Of a stretch of 64,000 nucleotides of DNA, positions 22,310 to 34,076 are shown in pieces. Positions within the stretch are counted from its first letter, which is position 1. Every line of letters starts with the position of its first letter. Source of the stretch: Allium sativum (Eukaryota; Streptophyta; Magnoliopsida; Asparagales; Amaryllidaceae); assembly GCA_030737875.1 (NCBI GenBank), contig CM060921.1:406760192-406824191 (forward strand). The letters run 5' to 3'. The notes beneath the pieces are model-generated. The model was not told where the DNA came from and did no database searches. It was given only the letters and a program-made list of their open reading frames with translations. A program made the translations under genes and the position numbers.

Positions 22310-22999
22310 CTCCTCATGTCAGTAATAGCTGGTGCGACATGTTATTCACGATGCTCAAAGTGTACAGATCGACCTAGGGTTCGATTTATAGTGAGATTTA
22401 AGCCTCGATTTAGGAAATCAATTTCGAGTTTAGAACGAGAATAGCTTCGATCTGATGTATTTTGGGTTTTTTTTGGAATTAAAAGGTGTCGATGGTTCAC
22501 TGTGTTTGGGCGGATGAGGCTCGAAGTCGCAGTCTAAAGGAGGAGGCCGAGTTGGGTGTAAAGGATAACAGTTGATGGAGATTTCGATGGAGAGATGAAT
22601 GGTGTTGTCGGATTTCAAAACCGTGGAGAGAAGTGAAGGAACTCGGTGGAGGAAGCCACGATAATGGCTTGGAAGATGTACTGGAGTTGGAGAAACTATA
22701 CGGTGGAAGAAGGGTATTGTGTAAAGCGGGTATGGGCTTGGCAGTGAGAAGTTGGGCCAACGATTTAAATAAGGGTGAGGTCCGTTTTTTAAGTAAATTT
22801 AATATTAAGTGTAAAAAAAATCATAATTTGATCATACGAAAATGAAATTCAGCGAAATAAGATCCAACAGGATTGTAGGGACGATGCCTACACAATGGAA
22901 CTGACTGGGACTGAAATGGAGCTCATTACAATTTATAGTAAAATAAATTGTCCGTCTGAATCAAGCGATGGTTATCGTTATTAACGATGATCGTCCAAT
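22310..22999 (+). other. Leader region of family D with predicted splice donor
   Basis: The region after the TATA tract is richer in G. It ends at CGTCCAAT|GTGAGTAAAA (donor GT at 23,000). A minus-strand ORF of 87 codons (22,497-22,760) opposes the leader and looks like a shadow of its composition. No protein family is recognised on either strand. Confidence 0.35.
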
Positions 23000-23129
23000 G
23001 TGAGTAAAACTCACCAACTCTACCAGTTTATATTTTTATAACGTATTTTTAGAACTGATAGATGATGTTTGATTCTGCGTGTTGACTGTTTGGTTGAACT
23101 GCTAAGTGATTGGTTGAAATTATAGATAA

Positions 23130-23162
<33 letters not shown>
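23130..23162. repeat. (AT)n microsatellite
   Basis: A pure AT run with flanks ACGATATATA and TATATCGTTA, making a perfect palindromic tract. Confidence 0.9.
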
Positions 23163-23163
<1 letters not shown>

Positions 23164-23479
23164 TTAATCAAATATTGATTCTGTCTATCATAATATTTCA
23201 TATCAAAATGAAGTTGATGTTAATTATATTGTTTAACATCTGTGGATGCAGGGAAACAGGTTAGAGGGATCCAACTGGATTCCTCAATATTTATAATACT
23301 GTTGTTTTCATATATTGAAATATATGATGTGATATATAATCTGTGTTGATTATGTGTGTTTGAATGATATCAATCATTGTTATTTGGTATTTTAGATACC
23401 GTAAGAAATACTGGGATGTAGAAAAGGGGATTTTCAAAGTTTATTTTGAAAATGAACTATTTATATAAAATCAATGGAT

Positions 23480-24000
23480 TTTAAATAAAAAAGGAAATAT
23501 TTGTAAAACATTGACAAATAGAATAGAAAAGAAAATATTTGTAAAACATTTACAAACAGAATAGAAAAGAAGATATTTGTAAAACATTCACAAATAGAAT
23601 TGAAAGATAAATATTTGTAAAACATTTACAAATATAATAGAAAAGGAAATATTTGTGAAAACAAATAGAAAAAGAAATATTTGTAAATCATTTACAAATG
23701 GAATTGAAAAGGGAATATTTGTAAACCATTTACAAATAAAATATAAAAGGAATATTTAATTGAAAAATAAATAGAATAGGAAAGAAAATATTTGTAAAAC
23801 AAATAGAAAAGGAAATAGTTAGATTATAAAAGGAATTACTTATAAAATCAATGGATTTTATATAAAAAGGAAATATATTATAAAATAAATGGAATTATCA
23901 AAAGGGATTTTAACTGGTAAATAAATATATTACAAAAGGAAATACTTGAAAAATGAATAGAATTGTATAAAAAGAGAATTTTACATTTGAAAGGTTTAGA
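23480..24000 (+). repeat. Palindromic-unit minisatellite 1 of family D
   Basis: Roughly ten copies of a unit of about 38 bases recur, centred on ATTTGTAAAACATTTACAAA and joined by (T/C)AGAATAGAAAAGGAA. Each core is an inverted repeat (ATTTGTAAA with TTTACAAAT), so single strands can fold. Confidence 0.85.
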
Positions 24001-24231
24001 CCCGTGCTTCGCACACGGGTATAACATGATATGGATTTAAAGCAAAGATTTTAAATAGAATCTGTTCTAACCGATAGATAGAGAAGATTAATTTATAAAT
24101 AATATTTTATAAATTAAATAAAATATTTATCATTGGATAAATGGAATATATAAGTCGGGACTTATATAGAGAAGTAAGAATCGATTTTAACATCGATATT
24201 TGAAACTGAATATGGACGAAGAGTAAATTGG

Positions 24232-25170
24232 ATAGGGTTAACCAGTTATAGTAAATCAGTTAGAGTTAACCAGTTAGAGTTAATCAGTTAGAGTTAACCA
24301 GTTAGAGTTAATCAATTAGAGTTAACCAGATAGAGTTAATCAAATAGAGTTAATCGATAGAGTTAATCCAATAGAGTAAATCGAATATAGTTTATTCGAA
24401 TAAAGTTGAAAAGGAGTTATCGAATATTAGTTATTCGAATAGAGTTAAAAAGGAGTTATCGAATATTAGTTACTCCAATAGAGTTAAAAAGGAGTTATCG
24501 AATATTAGTTATTCGAATAGAGTTAAAAAGGAGTTAATCGAATATAGTTTATTCGAATAGAGAAAGGAATAAATCGAATATTAGTTTATTCAATAGGAAT
24601 TATCGAATATTAGTTTATTCGAAAGGAAATATCGAATATTGGTTTATTCGAAAGGAATTATCGAATATAGTTTATTCGAAGAAAAGGAGTTCATCGAATT
24701 GAGTTATTCGAAAGGAGTTAATCGAATAAAGTTATTCGAAAGGAGTTAATCAAATATAGTTTATTCAAAGGAAAGGAGTTAATCGAATAGAGTTATTCAA
24801 AAGGAGTTAATCAAATAGAGTTATTCGAAAGGAGTTAATCGAATGTAGTTTATTTGAAAGGAGTTAAGTGATAAGAGTTAATCAATTAGAGTAAATTGAT
24901 AAGAGTTAATCAATTAGAGTAAATTGATAAGAGTTAATCAATTAGAGCAAATCGAATAGAGTTAATCAATTAGAGTTAGAGTTAATTGAATAGGGTTATT
25001 CGAATTAGAGTTAATCGAATAAGAGTTAATCGAACAGAGTTAATCGAACAGAGTTAATCAAATAGTTATTTGAAGAAAGATTTTCGAATATAGTTTATAA
25101 GAAAGAGAGATTATCGAATATAAATTATTCGAAGGAAAGAGTTATCGAATAAAGATTTATTCGAAAGAGA
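24232..25170 (+). repeat. Palindromic-unit minisatellite 2 of family D
   Basis: About 940 bases are built from GAGTTAATC, GAATAGAGTTATTCGAAAG and ATCGAATATAGTTTATTCGA units. It opens with a simpler 14-base stretch (GTTAGAGTTAACCA / GTTAGAGTTAATCA). Many units contain TCGAATA facing TATTCGA, a 7-base inverted repeat. Confidence 0.85.
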
Positions 25171-26808
25171 GTTACGTAAGGAAGTTTGTTAAAGGTTTAA
25201 AAGGTGAACCTTGTCTGTTTCGAAGTTAGAAATGTTGTTCAGTTAAGGTCTGAGAGGTAGTTGTACCCCAACTTGATTGGCTTCGTTTTTAACTAAGGAA
25301 TGGTTAAGGTTCGATAGTGAAGGTTGGTTAAGTGAATTTAGTTAAATGAGTGTAATGTTTTGAGATGGCATAACAATGTTTTATTTAAACATCTGTTTAA
25401 ATCCAAATGTAGGAGTTTGGAAATGTTTTCCAAATAAGAATCAGAAATGTTTTCTAATATAGGAAACAAGAAATGGAAATGTTCCCAAGGTTAATAACAT
25501 ATATTTTCTAAATTTAGAAAATAGGAAATGTTGAAATATGGAAACAAGAGATGAAAAATGAACTGAAGAGATAAATGTTAAATGACGATTGATTGATATA
25601 ATTTCCATCTGGAAATAATATCGTTGTTTGTACACGTGTTTTTCTTTGATAGTTAACTCACCGACTATTAAAGTTTTTGACCATTTTTCTGTTGTCAATA
25701 CGGAGAGATCGGGATCAGATTCATTATCTGAAAACCACTCTGTAGGGGCGTTAGCATTGCGATCAAATATGATGAAGATAATTGAAGACGGAGTTAATGC
25801 AAGGGCTATCATGTTTACAGAATAGTGCCTTCGGTTTGTCCAGTCCCAGGACAACCTATATGGAAGAATGTCTGACAGAGTATATTTAATGGATCATGTA
25901 AGTTGATCACTTCAAACGTATTTATGTTTGGTGGCAGAGGAATTCGTTTCTCTTAGCTGTATACCCATGGTATTTTTTAGGGAATCAATTTGTGATTTGG
26001 CGGGTAAGACGATGTGACATTCAAAGTGAATAATTGTGTGATCTGTCAGAGATAAGCGTGGCCTCTAGTCTCACAACTTGGAAATGACAAAAATCGGGGA
26101 AGCAGGATGGCTAAGTGGTTGGCTGCCTATTAGGATGTATTATCACCTATCTAGAGATATTCATTTCATTCTTTAATCTATTCGATGCTGTCCCATTTGG
26201 GAAACGGTTGCTGATCCCAACCGTTGTTGATATACATTCGATACACTCAAGCGAAATGAGTGGTCGGTCATGTGTGGCCGGGTTGCAAGATGTTCTTGTT
26301 GAACCCAGTGTATTCCTCTCTAGAGGTACACTATCGGAAGGTGGTTCCATACCTTGTCATAGTTGGTAATTCATTACTGTAAGAACCCGTTACTTCCCCG
26401 TGAAGGAAAGAGCGGATACTTTGAGAACAACACACATATGAACGCAGACGGAAGAACATTTCATTGTTATTACAACAATACCATCAGAATACAAGAATAC
26501 ACAGAGTATAAATGAATAAATTACATTCAATAAATATCAGAGATTACAATAAATACACAGCAGCGGAAAATAATACAAACCACAACTGAAGGTGATATAC
26601 GGATACAGAGCTTTCCGGATACCATTCCAGCTGTAAATCAGGATCCTGTGAATATAAATCTGCAAAACCAAAACTACTAGCTGCCCGTGCGGAAAATAGG
26701 GGCACCCAGAGTTTAGGTTAAAACAATAAACTCCAGGTCAGTCATGTGACTGGTGTGAGAACTAAAACAGTTATTAAAACTTTATTTTAAAAGAAAGTAA
26801 TTCAAGAG

Positions 26809-26836
26809 ACCACGCCGTATAACACGGAACGGGTTT
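26809..26836 (-). promoter_or_regulatory. Conserved 3' module of B2
   Basis: On the minus strand it reads CCGTTCCGTGTTATACGGCG, and 70-100 bases further on (plus 26,735-26,757) there is the palindrome CAGTCACATGACTG. Both recur in B1 (19,561-19,590; about 19,640) and B3 (50,769-50,800; CAGTCCCATGACTG near 50,855), and the first in D. Confidence 0.5.
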
Positions 26837-28682
26837 CCTCCCAAGAATACTAGTGCATAGAATAAACAACGCAATGCTTTTTCGAAAAATGAAGCTATTA
26901 TAAGACTCAGGTCCCATCACACAATGCAACGCAAGCCGGAGGATAGGGTTTTCCCTTATAATAGCCAAACATGCTTGGTACGTTTAAAACAAATCATTTG
27001 ATACTATAATAAGTGTATAGTGTCAAAACAATTTCAATCATAAATATAAATCATAGACGGCATAGCATCCCATGCTACTATGTCGCCATACTAGGCTCTA
27101 CAAATAAAGCCGAAATACACGTATTGGAAATTGGATTTCCGTCATGAGTCGAGGCAAGGGGCAAGCTCCTCTCCGCGTTCGAGACACTCTAGCAAATGCC
27201 TCAGGACTACGCACTCTGGGTAATCCTGGATCTTCAGGGCCGGTCCTCACTTACGTTAAAGGATTAATTATGCCTGAACACACGTTTCCCGGTCCTTACA
27301 GACCTATAATCGAGGCGCCTCGCATTCCAACAACCACATAGGTGAAAAGTATATAAATGTCAGGGTTGGTAAGTCACTGACACCACCAAAGCTAGAAAGA
27401 AACGTCGTGCTCTCCCTGTAGTCACTATCCCGTTTTTAACTCATACCGAGGTGTGAGGCTCGCGAATTCACGTTATACACAAAGTTGCCACGTAGGCCGT
27501 GCTTTGATCATCAACCACAAGACTTTGCTTTTCAACAGAAGCCTTGATCATTGCATCTTAGCGTGCCACACAGGAAATTCATGCCATGCGACTGATGTCC
27601 ATCGATATACAACCTCTGAGCTCGTACGTCTCAGAGAAGGGCGTTAAGCAAAAGAATAAATTCTCCGCCGCCAAACAGATGTATATTTAATAGAAATCAA
27701 TCAACACGGAATAAAATCCAATGTCAGACACACAATCCATTTACAAGTCCGTTCTGGGTCTGAACGAAACCGGAGGCACTTTCCTCGCATATCCATCCAT
27801 CTCCAAGTACGTCTGGACGACCACCAACTATTTCCATCCTCTTGGGTGTACAGCCCAATCAGGATCGTCAGTAATTATCCAAACGATGTGAAGACTTCCG
27901 GTCTTCAACCACCGTCTTCATCTTCGACATATCGTCGAATCGATTATTCAGAATGGGTATAAACCCGGACTTTCCGAACAACCCGCGTATATTAAAACAA
28001 ATGCTAGAAAACACAACATACGCCTCATTCCAATTCTGAATATTCTGTTATTTAAATATTCACATCTTTTGGGAAAAGTTCCCATTAATTTTATCCAAGA
28101 TAAATTCTTTAAAATTTATCCTTTACTTTTTCTTTGGATGTCGTTTCCAACCAAATTATGGTTTTCTAAACTAGTCGAGATTAGCGAACCACACCGACGT
28201 AATTATTTATTTTATTTCCCAATCCCAACCTATTCATCCCATGAAGCAAAACTGGTAATACCCCATATCTAATACTATGGTGTTATCGGTAAGATTAATT
28301 ACCATTACACGTTCAAATCTAATTAAAGATTTAACTATCGCTTTGGAGCAAAACTGGCGATACCCCATTCTCGCTCATTTCTAAATTGGGTAATTTAGAT
28401 TATAGATTTACATTTCAATCTAATTGCAGATTCGTTAAAACTCCTTTTACTGGGTTAAAGAACTAGGTGTTATTTAAAACACAGTTCACGACAAACCCAA
28501 ATCACATTTTATTTGTTATCGGGTTAAAGAACTAGTGTTGTTTAAAACACAGTTCACGATAAACCCACAAATCAATTCTAGTTCAATTCAAATCAAATAT
28601 ATTAGGAATTCCGATTATTTAAAACCCCTTTTTAAATCTAATTTATTTATTTAAAAATAAAAACCCGGGTTTTAAATTTAGT

Positions 28683-29055
28683 TCAATCTAGTTCATTTCG
28701 ATAAAAATCTATTTTTATCTTTTCAAATATGGAGTTTTTCACCCCAATTTTTCTCAAATTATTTCTTATGATTTTACACAAATTATTGATATTTTTAATA
28801 ATTTTATTAAGGCCCGTACAGTCGATTTCCATCAATGGCCATCGAACTGCACTTATAGCGACCTTTTTCAAATTTGATTTGGACGTAACTTCAAATCCAA
28901 CCGTTAGATTTCAAATTTCTAATATTCGTTAGAAAGCTCTTTTCGATACGAACCCAACGGTTCCGGTTTTAGGAGAATCCGACGGTTGGATCTCCCGTTA
29001 TGTCCGTTTGAAATAAATGGTCGAAATTCACGAACTGCCGCAGCGCGGCGCGTTC
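28683..29055 (-). other. Conserved block of family B, copy 2
   Basis: This is the reverse complement of 16,945-17,335. The minus-strand ORF of 62 codons (28,683-28,871) reads ISAVRWPLMEIDCTGLNKII, close to copy 1. The plus strand is open for 67 codons over the same bases. The AT run at 29,070-29,105 beside it matches 16,910-16,940 in copy 1. Confidence 0.6.
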
Positions 29056-29219
29056 TATTCAGGCCATTATATTATATATATATATATATATAATATATAA
29101 TATATATTTCGTCGATTTCTATTTAAAACGAATTATATAAATATTTTTAAATTCGTTTCAAAAGCAATTTCAACTTCCATTTCAATTTAAATCAAAATTG
29201 AATTCTTCTTTATAAATTC

Positions 29220-29710
29220 GTTTTAAAATTCATTTCTATTCAATTCAAATTTCAATTCAATTTGAATTCATTTCAATTCGCTTTCGATTCAATTTGAATT
29301 CGTTTTCAATTCAATCCAATTTCAAAGTCGTTTTCTATTCGATTCAATTCAAATTGGTTTTCTATTCGATTCAATTCAGATTGGTTTTCTATTCGATTCA
29401 ATTCAAAGTGGTTTTCTATTCGATTCAATTCAAATTGGTTTTCTATTCGATTCATTTCGAAATCGTTATATATTCAATTCATTTCGAAATCGTTATATAT
29501 TCAATTCATTTCGAAATCGTTATATATTCAATTCATTTCGAAAACATTTTATATTCAATTCATTTCGTTTTCTATTTGAATCAAATTCATTACCGTTTTC
29601 TATTTGAATCAAATTCATCATATATTCAGTTGAAATCAAATTCGTTTTATATTCAATTCGAATTCAATTCCTTATATATTCAATTCGAATTCGTTTTCTA
29701 TTCAATTTGA
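29220..29710 (-). repeat. 27-base minisatellite in B2
   Basis: The plus strand shows repeated TTTTCTATTCGATTCAATTC with AAATTGG links, then a CAATTCATTTCGAAATCG variant. The 27-base period is divisible by three, so a 138-codon plus-strand ORF runs through it by chance. B3 holds the counterpart at 48,985-49,130. Confidence 0.85.
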
Positions 29711-30144
29711 TTCAAATTTCATTTCAAAATATTCGATTTCGAAATCACTTTTCAACATCATTTTAAAATGATTAAAATCGATATAAATATCGTTCACGTC
29801 AAAATGGCGTCAATCTAATCAACACGGCTTCATATATTTCTATTTTCAAATATTCTATTTCAAAATATTTTTATTCAATACACGACTCTATCTCTTTGTC
29901 AACACACGACTAATCTCAACGAATGAGTACCGTCCACGTGTGACTATTTTATTATTTAACATATTTTATGAAAATTAAGGTATCTATCGTTTGATATTAA
30001 ATCAGACTCCAACCGTAAATTAGTAAGAGAACGATTCCCTGAATATTAACCCCGAAGGCCGAAACCAACATCAGATTAATATCCAGGAGACCACTCATCT
30101 TATCTATTTTCCAGTCAGTTTCTAATTTTATATATGATAAAGAT

Positions 30145-30430
30145 GTAGATTTTATTTTAAAAATATTTCGTTCAACACATGACTAATCTCAACGGATGAG
30201 TACAGTCAACACATGAACCTTTATATTATATTGATAAAGATGTAATTTTTATTATAAAAATATTTCGTTCAACACATGACTAATCTCAACGGATGAGTAC
30301 AGTCAACACATGAACCTTTATATTATATTGATAAAGATGTAATTTTTATTATAAAAATATTTCGTTCAACACATGACTAATCTCAACGGATGAGTACAGT
30401 CAACACATGAACCTTTATATTATATTATTC
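30145..30430 (-). repeat. Three near-identical copies of a 98-base unit in B2
   Basis: Each unit contains TTTCGTTCAACACATGACTA, AACGGATGAGTACAGTCAAC and CTTTATATTATATTGATAAA. The three copies are almost identical, which suggests recent expansion within an otherwise diverged LTR. A fourth, more diverged relative lies near 29,895. Confidence 0.85.
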
Positions 30431-31289
30431 TTTATTTTCTAAACTGGAATAAGGCCAAATCAATTACCATATAGCATTAACTATATGGATTCCATACCAC
30501 ACATGCATATAATAGCATTGAAAAATAATCAACCATCAACCAAAGTGCACTACACTGTATAAGCATTAAATATAGATATATAACGCTTATAACAGCCTGT
30601 CAATCAAACGATCGACATATTTAATCAATCAGGATGAGTGAACTTCAAATTTCATCCCAACACCCGTGTGGGGTTTCAAGCAATCAAACACAGATTTTTA
30701 TTTGTGCAGTTGGGCGATGTGTAAAATTTATCGTCCCAATCAATGTCATTCAAATAGGTATACATAAACAAACCGTCCGGTTTGTAAATGAATATTTATT
30801 TATTCACATTCACTATATTCATATTCACGTTAAAAATTATATTTTTAACGATAAAACATTTTATTTTAACATATGAATTTCTATTCAGTTCATTCTTTAA
30901 ATAAAATGATATTTTTATTTTTCTAACTTATTTTAGAAAATTTCGGCGGCATAACGGCACGATACTAGAAACGGGACGAGGCCTAGCCTTATCCCCGGTC
31001 TAGTGAAGGCCCACGCCATTCACACATCAATCAAATCCATTTATTTCACCAAACAATTAAATTTCAATCAAATATTCTAACTAAATTTTTCAATCAAACA
31101 AACAAGTCCATGGTCTGTGGACGATTGTGTCGGGTGCTACTAAACACCGTCTGCATCCTAGTATATATATAACTAGAAAATGAAATTGAAAGGTGAGAAA
31201 TTATCACCGATAGCTGTCCAACTCCACGACACTTCATAGATAGAAATCTTCATCGCTATCGCATCTTCGTCATCTTCGTTGCCCGTAGC

Positions 31290-31835
31290 CACTACATATA
31301 TAAAAATCACACATTTTTATATTTGCTGATGTCTTTAAAATAAAAATCACATTTTTATTTATTCACTTTCAATTTAAAAATCATATTTTTATAATCGCTT
31401 CATACCATTAAAAATCGAATTTTTATTCCGTTATTCAATATATAAAAATCGAATTTTTACTACTATGTTATATAGATAAAAATTATATTTTTATCACGCT
31501 ATTTTCCATATATAGATTTCGCCTTTTCTAAAATAAAGATTTCGCCTTTATAAAAACATAGACTTCGCCCTTTCAAATTTAAAGATTTCATCTTTATAAA
31601 ATCTCATTTTTATTTTTCTACACATATAAAGATGATATTTTTAATCTTCCTATCATGTAAAAATTATATTTTTAATCCTCTACCTAAACAAAAATCATAT
31701 TTTTACATCTTCTATATAGTAAAGATTATATTTTTAATACTTTAAAAATATAAAAATCATATTCTTAATACTTTAAAAATATAAAAATCATATTTTTATT
31801 ATCCATACATATATAAAAATCCTATTTTTATATAA
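31290..31835 (-). repeat. AT-rich minisatellite after the B2 leader
   Basis: TATAAAAATCATATTTTTAT-type units repeat with variable links. This is the counterpart of 15,335-15,720 in B1, on the other strand. Confidence 0.8.
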
Positions 31836-31919
31836 AATAAAACCCTAAAATTATGTATAAAATCCCTAAAACTAATTAGATTAATCAATAAAATGATAAA
31901 AATAAAAGGAGGGACTTAC

Positions 31920-32224
31920 AGCGTTCGATAGAGGCCAAGGTGCTCGGGGTGGCGCTGGGTGGCTCTGGGTTCTCGCGTGGAGGAGCATGAGATGGGGGGG
32001 CGGTGAGGCAGCGCGGCGGCCATCAGGGCGAGGGGGCTTGGTTGCGGGTTCGGGTCTGGGGGGGTCTGGGTGGCTCGCGGCGCCGCTGGTGGGGAGGGGG
32101 GGGTGGGGGGTCTCGAGCGAGGTGGCGCGGTGGTCTCGGGGAGGGAGGCGGCTGCTAGGTCATCGCGATTTTTTTTCCTGGTTTAAAGAAAGGAACGGGG
32201 AGAGAAATAGAGAGGGAGGGGGTG

Positions 32225-32258
<34 letters not shown>
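31920..32258 (-). other. Promoter and GC-rich leader of B2
   Basis: On the minus strand an AT run (32,258-32,230) is followed by a leader that becomes strongly C-rich (about 32,225-31,921) and ends at GCT|GTAAGTCCC. The plus strand carries an 80-codon G-rich ORF here, which is a shadow. Confidence 0.5.
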
Positions 32259-32261
<3 letters not shown>

Positions 32262-33489
32262 TTATTTATTTTAAATTTTACTTTATAAAGCAACTTTTAT
32301 TTTCGACCTCTAAACGAGGCCCACCGCCTGTCATCCATAGCGTTTTACCCCCATTCCGAACACAATGGGATATGTATCGCAAGCTGATTTGATCGATTCG
32401 ATTTGTTTCCGTTGAATTTACATTTAAATCTCTACATTGAATTTTAAACGTACGTTTCAAATTACCGGGGTCACATACTAACTCTATAAATTTCATAAAA
32501 ATATTTTCTAGCTTCGTATTGACGATACGGTCCTAACAAAACTAGTTTCGTCGAATTCTGAGATCGTATGAAAAATGGCCAATTTCCAGTCGATTAAAAT
32601 CAACTGAAACTGGTCAAACGCGTTTTCCTTTGCCACGCTCACATATTGATTCGAAAAATTATGAAATTTGGAATCTAGCAATAATCTGACACTGCGGATC
32701 CAACAAAAGTGGTTTCATCGAAATCCGAGGTCGTTTGCAAAATTCCCTTTTTTAAGGGCTTGAATTCCATAGCGACTATTCAGAATTTTCAACTGGACAT
32801 ATCTTTTGATTCCCGCTATGAAATCTTGATTTTTCGGATTCGTTGGAAAGATATTATCAAATAGATCCTATCATTTTTGGTTTCACTAAAATCCGGAGTG
32901 TTTTGCCCCCGGTACATCCAATTGAAGTTTGAAATTGAATTATCGAACTACCGCGCCATTTTCAATTCCTTTTATAATTATATATAATTATTTATATTCT
33001 AACGACGACGTATATAGTATATACGTTCGAATTATATTCAAAATAAATTTCTCGTCGATATTATTTAAAATAATTCATTTTAAATATTCAAAATTCGCTA
33101 AAATTGCCAAAATAAATTTTAAACTGGCTCAGATTTTGCGGGTTATTACAATTATCCAATAAGTACTCGCGGATTTAATTATATACTATATATATAGAAC
33201 GTTAGATGAAAGCGTTTCGGCTAGATGAATATTTAGTTGTGGTTGATAGACATTATTATAATATCAAAAGAGTTTTGATATAAAGTTTATCGTTTCTTTC
33301 AAAAAGATTTTGAAGGTCAAATCAAATATTTTGGATTCCCATAAGGGAAAAACCCGTTCCGTTATACGGCGTGGTCTTATGAGATATCGTTTATTTTATC
33401 AAACTGTTTTTAAATTTTTTTACTCACACCAGTCCATGTTGCTTAATTGGTACGCATGATAGGGGGTTCTCGCTTCCGGGTCGTTACAG

Positions 33490-33507
33490 TGGTATCAGAG
33501 CTTAAGG
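33490..33507 (+). promoter_or_regulatory. Primer-binding site of family D
   Basis: TGGTATCAGAGCTTAAGG lies one base after the LTR end. It is the standard initiator-tRNA-Met complementary site of plant LTR retrotransposons, and it fixes the orientation and 3' boundary of the family D LTR. Confidence 0.9.
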
Positions 33508-33712
33508 TTAAGTAATTACCTTAGCTCTGTGGCGTGAATCAATAGAGATGGGGTTAGCAATACCCTAGATTGAGTTGAGTGTATATATACGCTGGTCAAG
33601 CGAATGACTAAAATCTCCAAGTACTTAAATATACTTATTTCAACTTCTAGTGAAAATATTTAAAATCTTTTAGGAACAGGTAGATATTGAAAGTACTTCA
33701 CTTCCCCTATGG

Positions 33713-33885
33713 ATCGAAGACACGCGACGGTTACGCTACTATCCTAGTGGAATCGCTTGTTCTCTTAGATATCACACCCCTTGAATTTTGCCATAGTTGT
33801 TTGCCATAGATCGTAGTTACATGGCGGTTATGCTACTATCCCAGTAGAATCTCTTGTATTGAAGGCATCTAGCCCCTCGAATTAC
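33713..33885 (+). repeat. Imperfect 99-base tandem duplication in the family D interior
   Basis: GATCGAAGACACGCGACGG...CTACTATCCTAGTGGAATC is followed about 100 bases later by GATCGTAGTTACATGGCGG...CTACTATCCCAGTAGAATC, each leading to CCCCT(T/C)GAATT. Confidence 0.65.
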
Positions 33886-33943
33886 GTTATAAAATCAATC
33901 ATAATATATAATACATGTCCCCATCGCACTGGTACCGATTTCG

Positions 33944-34076
33944 ATGGAGTTTCCAAATATTGGAGCTCCAACGCAGCTGCGGTTTTCAATGGACACTCCC
34001 ACGAAGCTCCAGCCCCTTCGCGGCTTTCAAATGGACACTCCCTAGGAGTTCAAGTGCCTTCACGACTTTCGATGGA
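33944..34076 (+). repeat. 42-base tandem repeat
   Basis: Three units of the type TTTCAATGGACACTCCC...AGCTCC...CTTCGCGGC recur at about 42-base spacing (GGACACTCCC at 33,991 and GGACACTCCC at 34,033, with a more diverged copy before). The period is divisible by three, so overlapping ORFs repeat FxWTLPRSSS. Confidence 0.75.

Larger units (their letters stand above)
26378..33150 (-). mobile_element. Giant family B solo LTR, copy B2 (6.8 kb), reversed
   Basis: In plus view it starts TGTAAGAACCCG and ends GCGGGTTATTACA. Its flanks are ATTAC (26,373-26,377) and ATTAT (33,151-33,155), a target duplication with one mismatch. The reverse complement begins TGTAATAACCCGCAAAATC, matching B1. It contains the same ordered parts on the minus strand: U3 module (about 32,520-32,900), TATA run, GC-rich leader, donor at 31,918, minisatellites, conserved block and 3' module. 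It is inserted in family D and has no interior. Confidence 0.75.
21037..33488 (+). mobile_element. Family D 5' LTR (about 5.7 kb without the nested B2)
   Basis: It begins TGTAACGACCCGTATTTTC, splitting A3, and ends CGCTTCCGGGTCGTTACA at 33,488, directly before a primer site. B2 interrupts it at 26,378-33,150. The design parallels family B: duplicated U3 module (21,770 and 21,925), TATA tract (22,258-22,290), leader with a splice donor (GTGAGT at 23,000), long minisatellites, and a 3' module with CCGTTATACGG (33,356-33,368) and CTCACACCAGTC. No 3' LTR of this element is present in the window. Confidence 0.75.

Noticed and set aside
22497..22760. 87-codon serine/proline-rich minus ORF, transit-peptide-like in composition
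   Set aside because: It is antisense to the family D leader, with no downstream coding exon. Composition alone is not enough.
26105..26180. tRNA-like start (GCAGGATGGCTAAGTGG with a good A box)
   Set aside because: No B box at the right distance, and no acceptor or anticodon stem can be formed by eye. The spot lies in the transcribed part of LTR D.
29294..29710. 138-codon plus-strand ORF with repeated VFYSIQFK
   Set aside because: It is a 27-base tandem repeat read in phase, antisense to LTR B2.
31987..32229. 80-codon G/R/W-rich ORF on the plus strand
   Set aside because: It is the antisense of the GC-rich leader of B2; such composition gives long ORFs on both strands.
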